DNA of 20,901 nucleotides from assembly GCA_019307665.1 (NCBI GenBank), contig JAFDJC010000023.1:1-20901 (forward strand), in the 5' to 3' direction. This document shows, one piece after another, positions 13,485 through 20,901 of this stretch. Source of the DNA: Deltaproteobacteria bacterium (GTDB lineage: Bacteria > Desulfobacterota > Desulfobacteria > Desulfobacterales > SURF-7). Position numbers and translations under genes: made by a program. Numbering within the stretch: position 1 is the first letter of the stretch; every line of letters starts with the position of its first letter. Below the pieces are notes generated by a model. That model saw nothing but the letters and a program-made list of their open reading frames with translations, did no database searches and was not told where the DNA came from.

Positions 13485-15561
13485 CCTGTTCTTCCATCGC
13501 AGCCTTAAGGCTCAGGCGTATTTTGCCGTTGTTTATTTCAAGAACTTTAACTTTGATTACGTCCCCCTCTTTTACAATATCGGTTACGCTTTTAACACGG
13601 TATGACGCAAGCTGTGAGATGTGTACGAGACCGTCAGTGCCGGGAGTTATTTGAACAAATGCTCCGAAATCAGTAGTTTTGACAACAGTGCCTTCATAAA
13701 TAACGCCGACTTCAGGCTCCATGGTAATTTCTTTCACTCTTTCCAGTGCTGCATCGCTGTCAGCCTGAGACACGGCCGAAATTTTAACCAGACCGGTATC
13801 ATCTACCTCTATCCTTGTGTTGGTTTCAGCCTGAAGAGCACGGATTACTTTGCCACCAGGACCGATAATGTCTCTGATTTTATCAGGATTGATATTATGT
13901 GAAATATTTTTAGGTGCATATGGAGAAAGCTCTTCACGATGATTGTCGAGTGTCTCAATCATTTTATCCAAAATATGCAGACGCCCATGGCGTGCCTGCT
14001 CAAGCGCTTTTTCGAGGATCTCTTTTGAAAGCTCTTTGATTTTAATATCCATCTGCAATGCGCTTATACCTTCTTTGGTGCCTGCCACCTTAAAATCCAT
14101 GTCTCCGAAATGATCTTCATCGCCAAGGATGTCGGACAGGATTACAACTTTATCGCCTTCCGATACGAGGCCCATTGCAATACCTGAGACCGGAGCTTTG
14201 ATAGGAACGCCACCGTCCATCAAGGCCAGGATTCCCGAACATACCGTTCCCATGGATGAGGAGCCGTTTGACTCAAAAACTTCCGAGACAATACGAATGG
14301 TATAATCAAACACCTCCTTTTCAGGCAGTACGGCTTCGATGGCACGTGTTGCCAGTGTTCCGTGACCGATGTCACGCCTGCTAGGGCCCATCATTCTTCG
14401 TGCTTCACCTACAGAATATGGTGGGAAGTTATAATGGAGCATGAACGGCCTGAACTCTTCTCCGCTTAAGGTCTCCAGCCTTTGCTCATCCTGACCTGAA
14501 CCTAAAGTCAGTACGCCAAGCACTTGAGTTTCACCTCTTGTGAACAGGGCGCTCCCGTGAGGTCTAGGCAAAATCCCGACTTCACAATTAATCGGTCTGA
14601 CTTCGTCAAATTTTCTTCCGTCTATGCGCTTCCCGTCGTTTAAAACCATGTCCCTGCTTACTTTATTTCTTAGGTCGTGAAGAATTCCGTATACCTCATT
14701 AGACCTTTCGGCATATTCATCTCCAAGACTTTCGAGTATATCAGCATTCAGTGCCTTAACCGCTTTGCCTCGATCCATTTTATCAGGTATCGTAACAGCT
14801 TCACGAATGCGCTGACTTGCCTCTGATGCTATCTTTTCTGCAAGCACTTCATCCTTTTCAACTGTTGGACGGGGTCGTTTTTCAACACCGGCAGCACTTT
14901 TAAGTTTTTCCTGAATTTCGATAATAGGCTGCATTGCTTTATGGCCATAAAAGATAGCTTCCAACATGTCGGCTTCGCTGACGATTTTTGCATTGCCTTC
15001 AACCATCACAACGCCTGTCTTTGACCCTGCAATCACAATGTTAATGTCGCTGTTCTCACACTGACTGATAGTCGGATTGGCAATAAGCTGTCCGTCTACA
15101 CGGCCAACACGAACAGCTCCAATAGGACCGTCAAACGGAATATCGGATATTTCCAGCGCGGCTGATGCGCCTATCATTGCCAGAATATCGGGGTCATTTT
15201 CTTTGTCCATTGAAAGTACCGTCGCAACCACCTGGGTTTCAAAACGATATCCGTCCGGGAAAAGCGGACGGATGGGACGATCGATCAGTCGGCAGGTTAA
15301 TGTTTCCTTTTCACTTGGTCTACCTATTTCACGCCTGAAATAATTTCCGGGTATCCTGCCTGCTGAATAGATTTTTTCCTGACATTCTACTGTAAGAGGT
15401 AGAAAGTCGCCTTCTCTTTCTGTGTTGGCGGAAACGACAGTAACCATGACGACTGTCTCTCCATAAGTTACCACAACCGAACCGGATGCCTGCTTTGCGA
15501 CTTTGCCTGTCTGGATGCTAAGGGTTTTTCCCTCAATGTCTGTATTAAATGTATGTTCCAT
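13465..15561 (-). CDS. pnp: Polyribonucleotide nucleotidyltransferase (PNPase)
   Basis: This 698-residue phosphorolytic 3'-5' exoribonuclease degrades RNA to nucleoside diphosphates as part of mRNA turnover. Domains in order are a first RNase PH-like core (about 10-145), a helical linker (about 150-300), a second, catalytic RNase PH core (about 320-540, with GDMDFKVAGT at 486-495 holding the acidic metal ligands), a KH domain (GPGG at 567-570) and an S1 domain (about 620-690, GAFVQITPGTDGLVHISQL). The ATG at 15561 has AGGAG about 9 bases upstream. A 158-base interval with two hairpins separates it from rpsO. In E. coli the equivalent leader is cut by RNase III for PNPase autocontrol, so similar control is plausible here but not shown. 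The 3' end overlaps the M16 gene by 20 bases. Confidence 0.97.
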   Translation of the reverse strand: MEHTFNTDIEGKTLSIQTGKVAKQASGSVVVTYGETVVMVTVVSANTEREGDFLPLTVECQEKIYSAGRIPGNYFRREIGRPSEKETLTCRLIDRPIRPLFPDGYRFETQVVATVLSMDKENDPDILAMIGASAALEISDIPFDGPIGAVRVGRVDGQLIANPTISQCENSDINIVIAGSKTGVVMVEGNAKIVSEADMLEAIFYGHKAMQPIIEIQEKLKSAAGVEKRPRPTVEKDEVLAEKIASEASQRIREAVTIPDKMDRGKAVKALNADILESLGDEYAERSNEVYGILHDLRNKVSRDMVLNDGKRIDGRKFDEVRPINCEVGILPRPHGSALFTRGETQVLGVLTLGSGQDEQRLETLSGEEFRPFMLHYNFPPYSVGEARRMMGPSRRDIGHGTLATRAIEAVLPEKEVFDYTIRIVSEVFESNGSSSMGTVCSGILALMDGGVPIKAPVSGIAMGLVSEGDKVVILSDILGDEDHFGDMDFKVAGTKEGISALQMDIKIKELSKEILEKALEQARHGRLHILDKMIETLDNHREELSPYAPKNISHNINPDKIRDIIGPGGKVIRALQAETNTRIEVDDTGLVKISAVSQADSDAALERVKEITMEPEVGVIYEGTVVKTTDFGAFVQITPGTDGLVHISQLASYRVKSVTDIVKEGDVIKVKVLEINNGKIRLSLKAAMEEQDGPKDK

Positions 15562-15647
15562 GTTAAATAATCTCCTGAAAGGGGCTAATATAAAAATGTA
15601 TACGAAAGCACACTGTCGCCTGCACCGCCCCCTGCGGCAACCGGAAA

Positions 15648-15681
15648 CCTGATATCACGGTTTTAAGAATCGTGAGGCAGG
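15648..15681 (-). other. Hairpin in the pnp leader
   Basis: TCACG (15655-15659) pairs with CGTGA (15671-15675), and CCTG (15648-15651) with CAGG (15678-15681), across a small internal loop, giving a two-part stem with an 11-base loop. It lies in the leader between rpsO and pnp. No U-run follows, so a processing or translation-control element is more likely than a terminator. Confidence 0.4.
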
Positions 15682-15709
15682 ACATGACTTTTACCTGCCT
15701 GCTTATCGC

Positions 15710-15737
15710 TTGAAGCTGACTATCTTCTCAGCTTCAA
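15710..15737 (-). other. Perfect 10-bp hairpin enclosing the rpsO stop codon
   Basis: TTGAAGCTGA (15710-15719) is the exact reverse complement of TCAGCTTCAA (15728-15737), with an 8-base loop between them. In the mRNA the left arm encodes the end of S15 (Leu-Lys-Leu), the UAG stop lies in the loop/right-arm boundary and the right arm is untranslated. No U-tract follows. It may stabilise the rpsO 3' end or act as an endonuclease site separating rpsO from pnp messages. Confidence 0.6.
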
Positions 15738-15989
15738 TTCTTTGATAATTGAACGGTAACGGTTTATATCTTTGTTTTTAATGTAGTTTAAAAGCTTACG
15801 ACGCCTTCCCACAAGGATCAAAAGTCCTCTTCTTGAATGGTGATCCTTTTTATGAATCTTTACATGATCGGTGAGGTAGGTGATCCGTTCTGTTAATAGC
15901 GCAATCTGAACCTCAGGGGAACCTGTATCCGAATCATGCTGCTTGAACCGTCCGATTATATCCTTTTTGCTGTCAGTTGTAAGTGTCAC
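15720..15989 (-). CDS. rpsO: 30S ribosomal protein S15
   Basis: This 89-residue ribosomal protein binds the central domain of 16S rRNA and helps form the platform of the small subunit. Length is standard. The family signatures are all present: GRFKQHDSDTGSPEVQIALLTERI, the HxKDHHSRRGL segment and GRRRKLLNYIK. The start codon is GTG at 15989, with a near-perfect AGGAGG about 5 bases upstream; the encoded N-terminus (TLTTDSKK) fits homologues. It follows truB after 36 bases and precedes pnp, the usual truB-rpsO-pnp order. In some bacteria S15 represses its own translation through a leader pseudoknot. I see no clear candidate in the short leader here. Confidence 0.97.
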   Translation of the reverse strand: MTLTTDSKKDIIGRFKQHDSDTGSPEVQIALLTERITYLTDHVKIHKKDHHSRRGLLILVGRRRKLLNYIKNKDINRYRSIIKELKLRR

Positions 15990-16025
15990 TTTTTCCTCCT
16001 GTATAATTAAGAAAATAAATAATCA

Positions 16026-16961
16026 TTACAATAAATTTTTTGGAAAAACACAGCAGTAGTCATACTGCTCGGTTTCGCCGGTGTTTTCAAGAACAGCCAG
16101 AAGATTATTTTCCTTGCCTATAATCTTTATAAAGTTTTTAAAAGCGCTGCTTTTTTTTTCAATAAACGGCATGTTTTCCAGATCTTTGGCAGTTATTTTT
16201 CTGCCGGCTATTATTTTTTCAGATAAATTCGTATCCGAAATATACCCAGCCATTCCAATCACTGCATTGGCCATGCTGATGATCCTCTCAGACAACATTC
16301 CTGACGTGGAAAGCATTTCAACCTCCTGAAGGTCGCATGCCTGGTTGATTGAAAAACCACAGCTCTCAATCCGTCTCAAACTTTTCAGGTGCCCTCCACA
16401 GCCGAGTCTTTTTCCTATATCAGCGCAAAGGGTTCTGATATAGGTGCCTGACGAACAGGATACTTCAAAATGAATCTTCGGTATATCGATATCTGAAATT
16501 TTCAGATAGTGTATTAAAATTTGCCTGGGCGGTTTTTGGATCGGCTTCCCCTGGCGTGCCAGCTTGTAAAGGGGTACACCTTTGTGTTTCAATGAAGAAA
16601 AAACCGGTGGAGCCTGTGCCATAGAGCCTTCAAACTCTTTAAACACCTCCCTGATTCTCTGACTGGTCAGTTCGATGCTGTCGCAGACCGCCGTTGTTTT
16701 CCCGGTGGCATCCTGAGTATCTGTCTCCTTTCCAAGATATAGTACCGCCTTGTATTTTTTGTCTCCCGCAAGAAAAAACCTTGCCAGTCGGGTAGCCCTG
16801 TTAATACAGCATACCATCACACCGGTGGCTAAGGGGTCAAGAGTTCCGGTATGTCCTGCCTTAAGTGCGCCGGTAATTTTTTTTAAACGTGCCACCACCT
16901 TTGCAGAAGTGGTGCCGGCAGGCTTATCAATAATAATTATTCCGTTTTCCTCAGACTGCAT
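16026..16961 (-). CDS. truB: tRNA pseudouridine(55) synthase
   Basis: This 311-residue protein isomerises U55 in the T-psi-C loop of tRNAs. The catalytic motif GHTGTLDPLATGV is present, with the Asp at residue 42. The early IIIIDKPAGTTS and the later SCSSGTYIRTLCADIG (binding motif) are also typical. Length agrees with the family, and a C-terminal PUA-like tail is present but poorly conserved (it ends ENTGETEQYDYCCVFPKNLL). The ATG at 16961 is preferred; a TTG directly before it adds one residue. The ribosome site is a modest GGTGA. The nrnA stop is 16 bases upstream. It belongs to the infB-rbfA-nrnA-truB-rpsO block. Confidence 0.95.
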   Translation of the reverse strand: MQSEENGIIIIDKPAGTTSAKVVARLKKITGALKAGHTGTLDPLATGVMVCCINRATRLARFFLAGDKKYKAVLYLGKETDTQDATGKTTAVCDSIELTSQRIREVFKEFEGSMAQAPPVFSSLKHKGVPLYKLARQGKPIQKPPRQILIHYLKISDIDIPKIHFEVSCSSGTYIRTLCADIGKRLGCGGHLKSLRRIESCGFSINQACDLQEVEMLSTSGMLSERIISMANAVIGMAGYISDTNLSEKIIAGRKITAKDLENMPFIEKKSSAFKNFIKIIGKENNLLAVLENTGETEQYDYCCVFPKNLL

Positions 16962-16977
16962 CAATGCTTCACCAGAA

Positions 16978-17881
16978 TCAGAAGTCCTCAGCCAGACTCA
17001 ATATTCTGGGTTTAATTGTCGTTAAAGAGGACTTGATATTGAAGCCTGCTGAGCTCATGTGTCCTCCTCCGCCAAAAGCGGTGGCGATTGCAGAAACATC
17101 TACCGTTCCGTTTGATCGAAGGCTGATATGGAATTCTCGTTCTTCATCCGGAGATTTATGGCCGCCGTTTTTGCTTTCAAAAATAAGTGCTGCCACCTTG
17201 ACATCTTCCAAATGTCTGGCATAATTTATCACTCTGCCCACATCCTCCCTTTTTGTACCTGTTTTATCAAGCATTTCCTGTGTTAGCTCCATGATAGACA
17301 TTTTGCCGTTTTCAGACACCTCTATCGATTCAATTACCATACTAAGGAGTTTTATACGGCTAATTGAGTAAGTGATGTAGACATGGTTTGCGATAAAATT
17401 CGGATCAACTCCCATATCGACCATTTCCGCACAAATAGAGAAGGCGGCTTTGTTTGTATTTGAAAAACGAAAAGCTCCGGTGTCCGTCATGATCGCCGTA
17501 TAGATGGAAAATGCCATGGAACGGGTTATCGTAATTTCCATTTTTTTAATAAGTCTGTATATGATTTCAGCTGTCGCACAGGCAGATGAATCGATCAGCT
17601 GACAGGTGCCGAAACCGGTATTGGTAATATGATGATCGATATTAATTATTGAAGGAATAAGACTGATGTTATCAGCAATTTTTCCTGTTCGCTGCAAATC
17701 ACTGCAATCAAGAATAACAGCTGTGTCATACTTATCTGTTGAGTCGATTGATTGTCTTGCCGTAGGCTGTCAGAGCAAGCCCCATCGCGATCTGTGACCC
17801 GAGAGCATCTCCGTCAGGGTGAATGTGAGATGTCAGAAGAATATTTCGGCTGTTTTTTAAGTTTTCTATAATATTATGCAT
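16978..17881 (-). pseudogene. nrnA: Frameshifted, internally deleted DHH-family oligoribonuclease / pAp phosphatase
   Basis: NrnA degrades very short RNAs and dephosphorylates pAp. Here it is in two frames. The first piece, from ATG 17881 (overlapping the rbfA stop) to a TAA at 17732, encodes 49 residues including the metal motif HIHPDGDALGS. The second piece, in the next frame and open from 17769 to 16978, carries DKYDTAVILDCSD, the DHH motif (INIDHH, 17629-17637) and the DHHA1 nucleotide-binding GGGGHMSSAGF near 17040-17075. It has no proper start. Only about 25 bases separate YGK from YDTAV, where intact homologues have a segment roughly 20 residues longer. So this looks like a deletion that also shifts the frame, not a single-base slip. 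Every domain motif survives, so the lesion is recent or an assembly artefact. The C-terminal part could only be made by internal initiation. Confidence 0.75.
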
Positions 17882-18236
17882 AGTCTTTTTTCAAACCTTC
17901 TATCAAAGAATCTATATGCGAACCATAATCGAATGAGTCGTCATAGTAAAATTTAAGGTCAGGCATATAACGGAGACCCAGTTTTTCAGCAAGCGTTCGC
18001 TTGATAAATCCCAAAGCACTTTTAAAGCCTTCGATTGTATCATTTTTTTTGTTACCATTCTTTTGACAACCGGTTGCTACGAAATAGATTTTTGCAATCC
18101 TGAGATCCCGAGTCATTTTAACGCTTGTAATCACAACTTTTTTAAGGCGGGGATCATTAATGTCCAAATTGAGCAGTTCAGAGAGTACTTTTTGGATCTG
18201 ACTGCCCACACGATCTGCTCTGCTGTATGATGTCAT
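17874..18236 (-). CDS. rbfA: Ribosome-binding factor A
   Basis: This 120-residue KH-type-fold protein binds 30S precursors and assists 16S rRNA 5'-end maturation, especially in the cold. The N-terminal SRADRVGSQIQKVLSELL helix, the DPRLKKVVITSVKMTRDLRIAKIYF core and the LGLRYMPDLKFYYDDSFDYGSHIDSLI C-terminal stretch match the family, and the length is normal. Its ATG at 18236 overlaps the DUF503 stop by 4 bases (ATGA), and its own stop overlaps the nrnA start by 8 bases. Translation across this stretch is therefore probably coupled. Translation of the damaged nrnA downstream is lost after 49 codons, but rbfA itself is intact. Confidence 0.95.
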   Translation of the reverse strand: MTSYSRADRVGSQIQKVLSELLNLDINDPRLKKVVITSVKMTRDLRIAKIYFVATGCQKNGNKKNDTIEGFKSALGFIKRTLAEKLGLRYMPDLKFYYDDSFDYGSHIDSLIEGLKKDYA

Positions 18237-18520
18237 AAGTTTATAATTTCCATTTTTGTATCGACAATCTCAGCCAGCCCGATCTCGTCCGCCATATTAA
18301 ACATCTTGTCAATTTTAGAGTTGATCAACATACGATCATTCCCTGCCAGCGAAAACCCTATTTCCGCTTTTTGGTAAACATCATTTGCGCCGACTTCGGC
18401 AACCGATGCATTGAAGCTGTTTCTCAATCTTGCGATGATCGCTTTAACGATTTTTCTTTTTCCTTTCAGACTGCGAGTGTCATACAGTCTGAAAGTAATA
18501 ATACCAATACCCACAACCAT
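18233..18520 (-). CDS. DUF503 (YlxP-like) protein
   Basis: This 95-residue DUF503 protein is a small alpha/beta protein commonly encoded between infB and rbfA. The family pattern is visible: an N-terminal strand, then RSLKGKRKIVKAIIARLRNSFNASVAEVGANDVYQKAEIG split over one helix and two strands, and a final Ile-rich strand. Its cellular role is not established; its location suggests a link to ribosome maturation. The ATG at 18520 comes 1 base after the infB stop and it ends in a 4-base overlap with rbfA, so it is translated as part of the operon. Confidence 0.92.
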   Translation of the reverse strand: MVVGIGIITFRLYDTRSLKGKRKIVKAIIARLRNSFNASVAEVGANDVYQKAEIGFSLAGNDRMLINSKIDKMFNMADEIGLAEIVDTKMEIINL

Positions 18521-18521
18521 T

Positions 18522-20901
18522 TTATTCCATTGTCGGTTTTATCTCTTCGAGATAGTAACATTCAATTTCATCATTGACTTTTATATCATTGAACTTTTCA
18601 ATGCCTATACCACACTCATACCCGACCCGTACTTCCTTGGCGTCATCCTTGAACCGCCTGAGTGACTCTATCTTACCGTCATGTACGACAACTCCGTCAC
18701 GGATAAGGTGGGTACGTTGTCCTCTTTCGATTTTCCCGTCAGTGACATAAGATCCTGCAATGGCGCCTACTTTCGGAATAACAAACACCTCACGAATTTC
18801 AGCTCTGCCCAGAATTCGTTCTTCAAATTTTGAGTCCATCATACCTGTCATTGCGCTTTTAATATCTTTTATTGCATCATAAATGATATTGTAAAATCGC
18901 ATATCAACATTTTCTTCTGATGCCAAATCGTGAATCTTGGTGGCGGGTCGGACATTGAATCCAATGATGATAGCGTTTGAAACAGCAGCCAAAGAGATAT
19001 CTGATTCGTTGATAGTACCGGTTGCAGAGTGTATAATTTTTATTTTAACCTCATCGCCGGACAATTTTATAAGGGATTCCTTAAGCGCTTCAATTGTGCC
19101 GTGGACATCAGCCTTAATGATCAGGTTAAGATCCTTAACTTCATTTTCCTGCATCTGTTCAAATAGCCCCTCGAGGCTCAGTCTGCTTGATTTTGCAAGT
19201 TCTTTTGAACGTTGTTTCTGAATTCTATACTCACTGACCTGTTTAGCGTCCTTCTCATCATCTATGACCACCAATTCCTCGCCGGCATCGGGAACGCCAT
19301 TTAGTCCAAGCACTTCCACAGGTGTTGAAGGAGTTGCTTTTTCAATGACGTTGCCTTTATCATCCAGCATGGCACGGACTTTACCGTAATGCAGCCCGCA
19401 CACAATAGACGCTCCCGCCTTCAGAGTGCCTTCCTGGATAAGTATGGTAGCTACCGATCCACGCCCTGAATCGAGTTTTGATTCTATAACATGCCCTCTG
19501 GCAGGCTTATTGGGGTCTGCTTTTAACTCCAGCATTTCAGACTGGAGCAGTATCATATCGAGAAGTTCGTTGATTCCTGTTTTCTGTTTTGCTGATATGT
19601 TAACAAAAATGTTTTCGCCGCCCCACTCTTCTGATAAAATGCCATAATCGGACAGGCCTCGTTTTACCATTTCCGGATCAGCGTTTTCCTTATCTATTTT
19701 ATTAACAGCTACAATAATCGGAACGTTCGCAGATTTTGCGTGGTTCATGGCCTCAATGGTTTGCGGCATGACACCGTCGTCTGCTGCAACAACAAGAATA
19801 ACGATATCAGTCACACTTGCACCCCGGGAGCGCATGGCGGTAAATGCCTCATGCCCAGGTGTATCCAGGAAAACGATCTGTCCTTTTTCAGTTTCCACAT
19901 TATATGCACCGATATGCTGTGTGATACCGCCCATTTCTAAATCAGTTACGCTCGATTTCCTGATGACATCCAGTAAAGATGTTTTTCCATGGTCAACATG
20001 GCCCATAATGGTCACAACCGGCGGTCTTTCAACCAATTGTTCGGGGGCGTCGTCATTGTTTTTATCGACATTTAATATAGAGGCTTCTTCAAAAGCGGCT
20101 TTTTCCAGTTCAAAATCAAATTCAGCTGCAACAAGAACGGCCGTGTCAAAATCAATTGTCTGGTTTACAGTGGCCATAACACCCATGGACATAAGTTTTT
20201 GAATCATCTCACCGGCTTTAATGCCCATTCTCTTGGAAAGATCCGACAATACTATCGTATCGTCAATTTTTATTCTTCTTTTAATGGCTTTGGGTGTTGT
20301 AATCTGTGTTTTAAGGCCGGAAACAGGTTTTATCTTGGCGCCTCTTCTCCCTTTTCTTCCGCGGGCACGATTTCCACCGTAAAGATCTTTTCCTTCAACA
20401 ACCTCTTTTTTCCTGAAGGAGATTTTCTTTTTTGAAAACTTTTTGTCCGGAACGGCCTCTTCTGCTTCCTGTCGTTTTTTGCGTTTTTTCTTTTTTGTTT
20501 CCTTTTCCTCTTTTGGCGGAGCAACCGGTTCTTTGGGCACTTCATCAGGAGAAGGTTTTTCTTTCTCTACTTTTATCTCATCAACGGCAGGCAGTTTAAT
20601 AATTTTTGCGACAGCAGCCTTTTTTGGCTTTTTGGCCGTTTTTTTAACGGTCTTTTTTTCGGTCGGCTTGGCTGCTTTTTCTTGCTTTTTCCCAGCCGGT
20701 TTTTTGACTTTTTCAGGCTTGATCGCCTTTTCCTCCTGGGTGACCTCAGGTTCTGTTTCCACTGTCTCCTCAGGTATAGCAGCTTCTACAGGTGTCTCAT
20801 TTTTTTCTGCTTTTTTAGCTTCAGGAGGCTCATCCTTTGCCGCTTCTGTTGTTTCGACTTCAGGTTCGATTTCAGGCGCTGGAGCAGCTTCTTCCACTAT
20901 T
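18522..20901 (-). CDS. infB: Translation initiation factor IF-2, 5' end outside the window
   Basis: At least 792 codons of IF-2 are present, the GTPase that places initiator tRNA on the 30S subunit and promotes 50S joining. The N-terminus continues beyond the right edge; the first GTG seen near 20897 is not the start. In the visible part, residues 1-200 are a low-complexity Glu/Lys/Ala/Pro linker, then an IF2_N-type domain (about 208-270). The GTPase domain has G1 GHVDHGKT (299-306), G2 GGITQ (323-327), G3 DTPGH (345-349), G4 NKID (399-402) and a later SAK. Beta-barrel and C-terminal initiator-tRNA-binding domains follow, ending EIECYYLEEIKPTME. It opens the canonical infB-DUF503-rbfA-nrnA-truB-rpsO-pnp block; nusA would be expected just beyond the edge. 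Confidence 0.95.
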   Translation of the reverse strand, partial: IVEEAAPAPEIEPEVETTEAAKDEPPEAKKAEKNETPVEAAIPEETVETEPEVTQEEKAIKPEKVKKPAGKKQEKAAKPTEKKTVKKTAKKPKKAAVAKIIKLPAVDEIKVEKEKPSPDEVPKEPVAPPKEEKETKKKKRKKRQEAEEAVPDKKFSKKKISFRKKEVVEGKDLYGGNRARGRKGRRGAKIKPVSGLKTQITTPKAIKRRIKIDDTIVLSDLSKRMGIKAGEMIQKLMSMGVMATVNQTIDFDTAVLVAAEFDFELEKAAFEEASILNVDKNNDDAPEQLVERPPVVTIMGHVDHGKTSLLDVIRKSSVTDLEMGGITQHIGAYNVETEKGQIVFLDTPGHEAFTAMRSRGASVTDIVILVVAADDGVMPQTIEAMNHAKSANVPIIVAVNKIDKENADPEMVKRGLSDYGILSEEWGGENIFVNISAKQKTGINELLDMILLQSEMLELKADPNKPARGHVIESKLDSGRGSVATILIQEGTLKAGASIVCGLHYGKVRAMLDDKGNVIEKATPSTPVEVLGLNGVPDAGEELVVIDDEKDAKQVSEYRIQKQRSKELAKSSRLSLEGLFEQMQENEVKDLNLIIKADVHGTIEALKESLIKLSGDEVKIKIIHSATGTINESDISLAAVSNAIIIGFNVRPATKIHDLASEENVDMRFYNIIYDAIKDIKSAMTGMMDSKFEERILGRAEIREVFVIPKVGAIAGSYVTDGKIERGQRTHLIRDGVVVHDGKIESLRRFKDDAKEVRVGYECGIGIEKFNDIKVNDEIECYYLEEIKPTME

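Noticed and set aside
13059..13508. 149-codon plus-strand frame opposite the M16 gene
   Set aside because: It is antisense to a gene with perfectly spaced zinc ligands, with no recognisable domain; a shadow.
15648..15737. Intrinsic terminator between rpsO and pnp
   Set aside because: The stems are good but no U-run follows either on the transcribed strand.
17730..17775. Programmed ribosomal frameshift in nrnA
   Set aside because: There is no slippery heptamer, and about 20 residues of conserved length are missing, so a simple frame change would not restore a normal protein.
20330..20545. Arg/Lys-rich open frame on the minus strand
   Set aside because: It is an alternative-frame shadow of the lysine-rich linker of infB.
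20895..20897. GTG as the start of infB
   Set aside because: The frame stays open to the window edge and the visible N-terminus begins in the middle of a low-complexity linker, so the true start is outside.

Overview
The window reads as a chromosomal segment of a mesophilic, low-to-moderate GC anaerobe. The best guess is Desulfobacterota (Desulfobacterales-like sulfate reducers and relatives). This rests on the general look of the proteins: a TauE/SafE exporter paired with a small DUF1634-like membrane protein, a CrtI-type FAD oxidoreductase paired with an Fe-S flavin reductase, a KamA-type radical SAM protein, and the gene order of the infB block. The taxonomic call is inference; no rRNA or marker search was possible.

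Left part (1-3269). About 680 bases without a convincing gene hold two hairpins and a sigma70-like promoter. They precede a plus-strand pair encoding a TauE/SafE anion exporter and a three-helix membrane protein. Next comes a 55-codon reading frame that looks like a MerR-type regulator whose middle has been deleted. It converges on a DUF6279-like lipoprotein gene, which overlaps the end of nadE at a four-copy 15-base tandem repeat.

Middle part (3253-10911). nadE (glutamine-dependent NAD+ synthetase, minus strand) diverges from a two-gene plus-strand operon: a CrtI/phytoene-desaturase-like FAD oxidoreductase, then a three-domain FAD/NAD(P)/[2Fe-2S] reductase that could feed electrons to it. 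A 99-residue orphan sits convergently behind them. After a 408-base intergenic region with a good promoter comes an 819-residue KamA-family radical SAM protein. Its second half is a recognisable but cluster-less copy of its own catalytic barrel. This is the most unusual gene in the window.

Right part (10943-20901, all minus strand). This is the translation and RNA-metabolism block in classical order: infB (5' end outside the window), DUF503, rbfA, nrnA, truB, rpsO, pnp, an M16 zinc peptidase, dut, and a YycJ/WalJ-like MBL-fold hydrolase. Spacing is tight, with overlaps and start/stop coupling, so most of it is probably co-transcribed. The striking exception to integrity is nrnA. Its N-terminal 49 codons (with the HxxPDGDAxGS motif) and its C-terminal part (DHH and GGGGH motifs) lie in different frames, and about 20 residues expected between them are missing. 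The rpsO-pnp interval carries two hairpins, one wrapped around the rpsO stop codon, in the place where many bacteria process this mRNA.

No tRNA, rRNA, CRISPR array, complete insertion sequence or prophage gene was seen.
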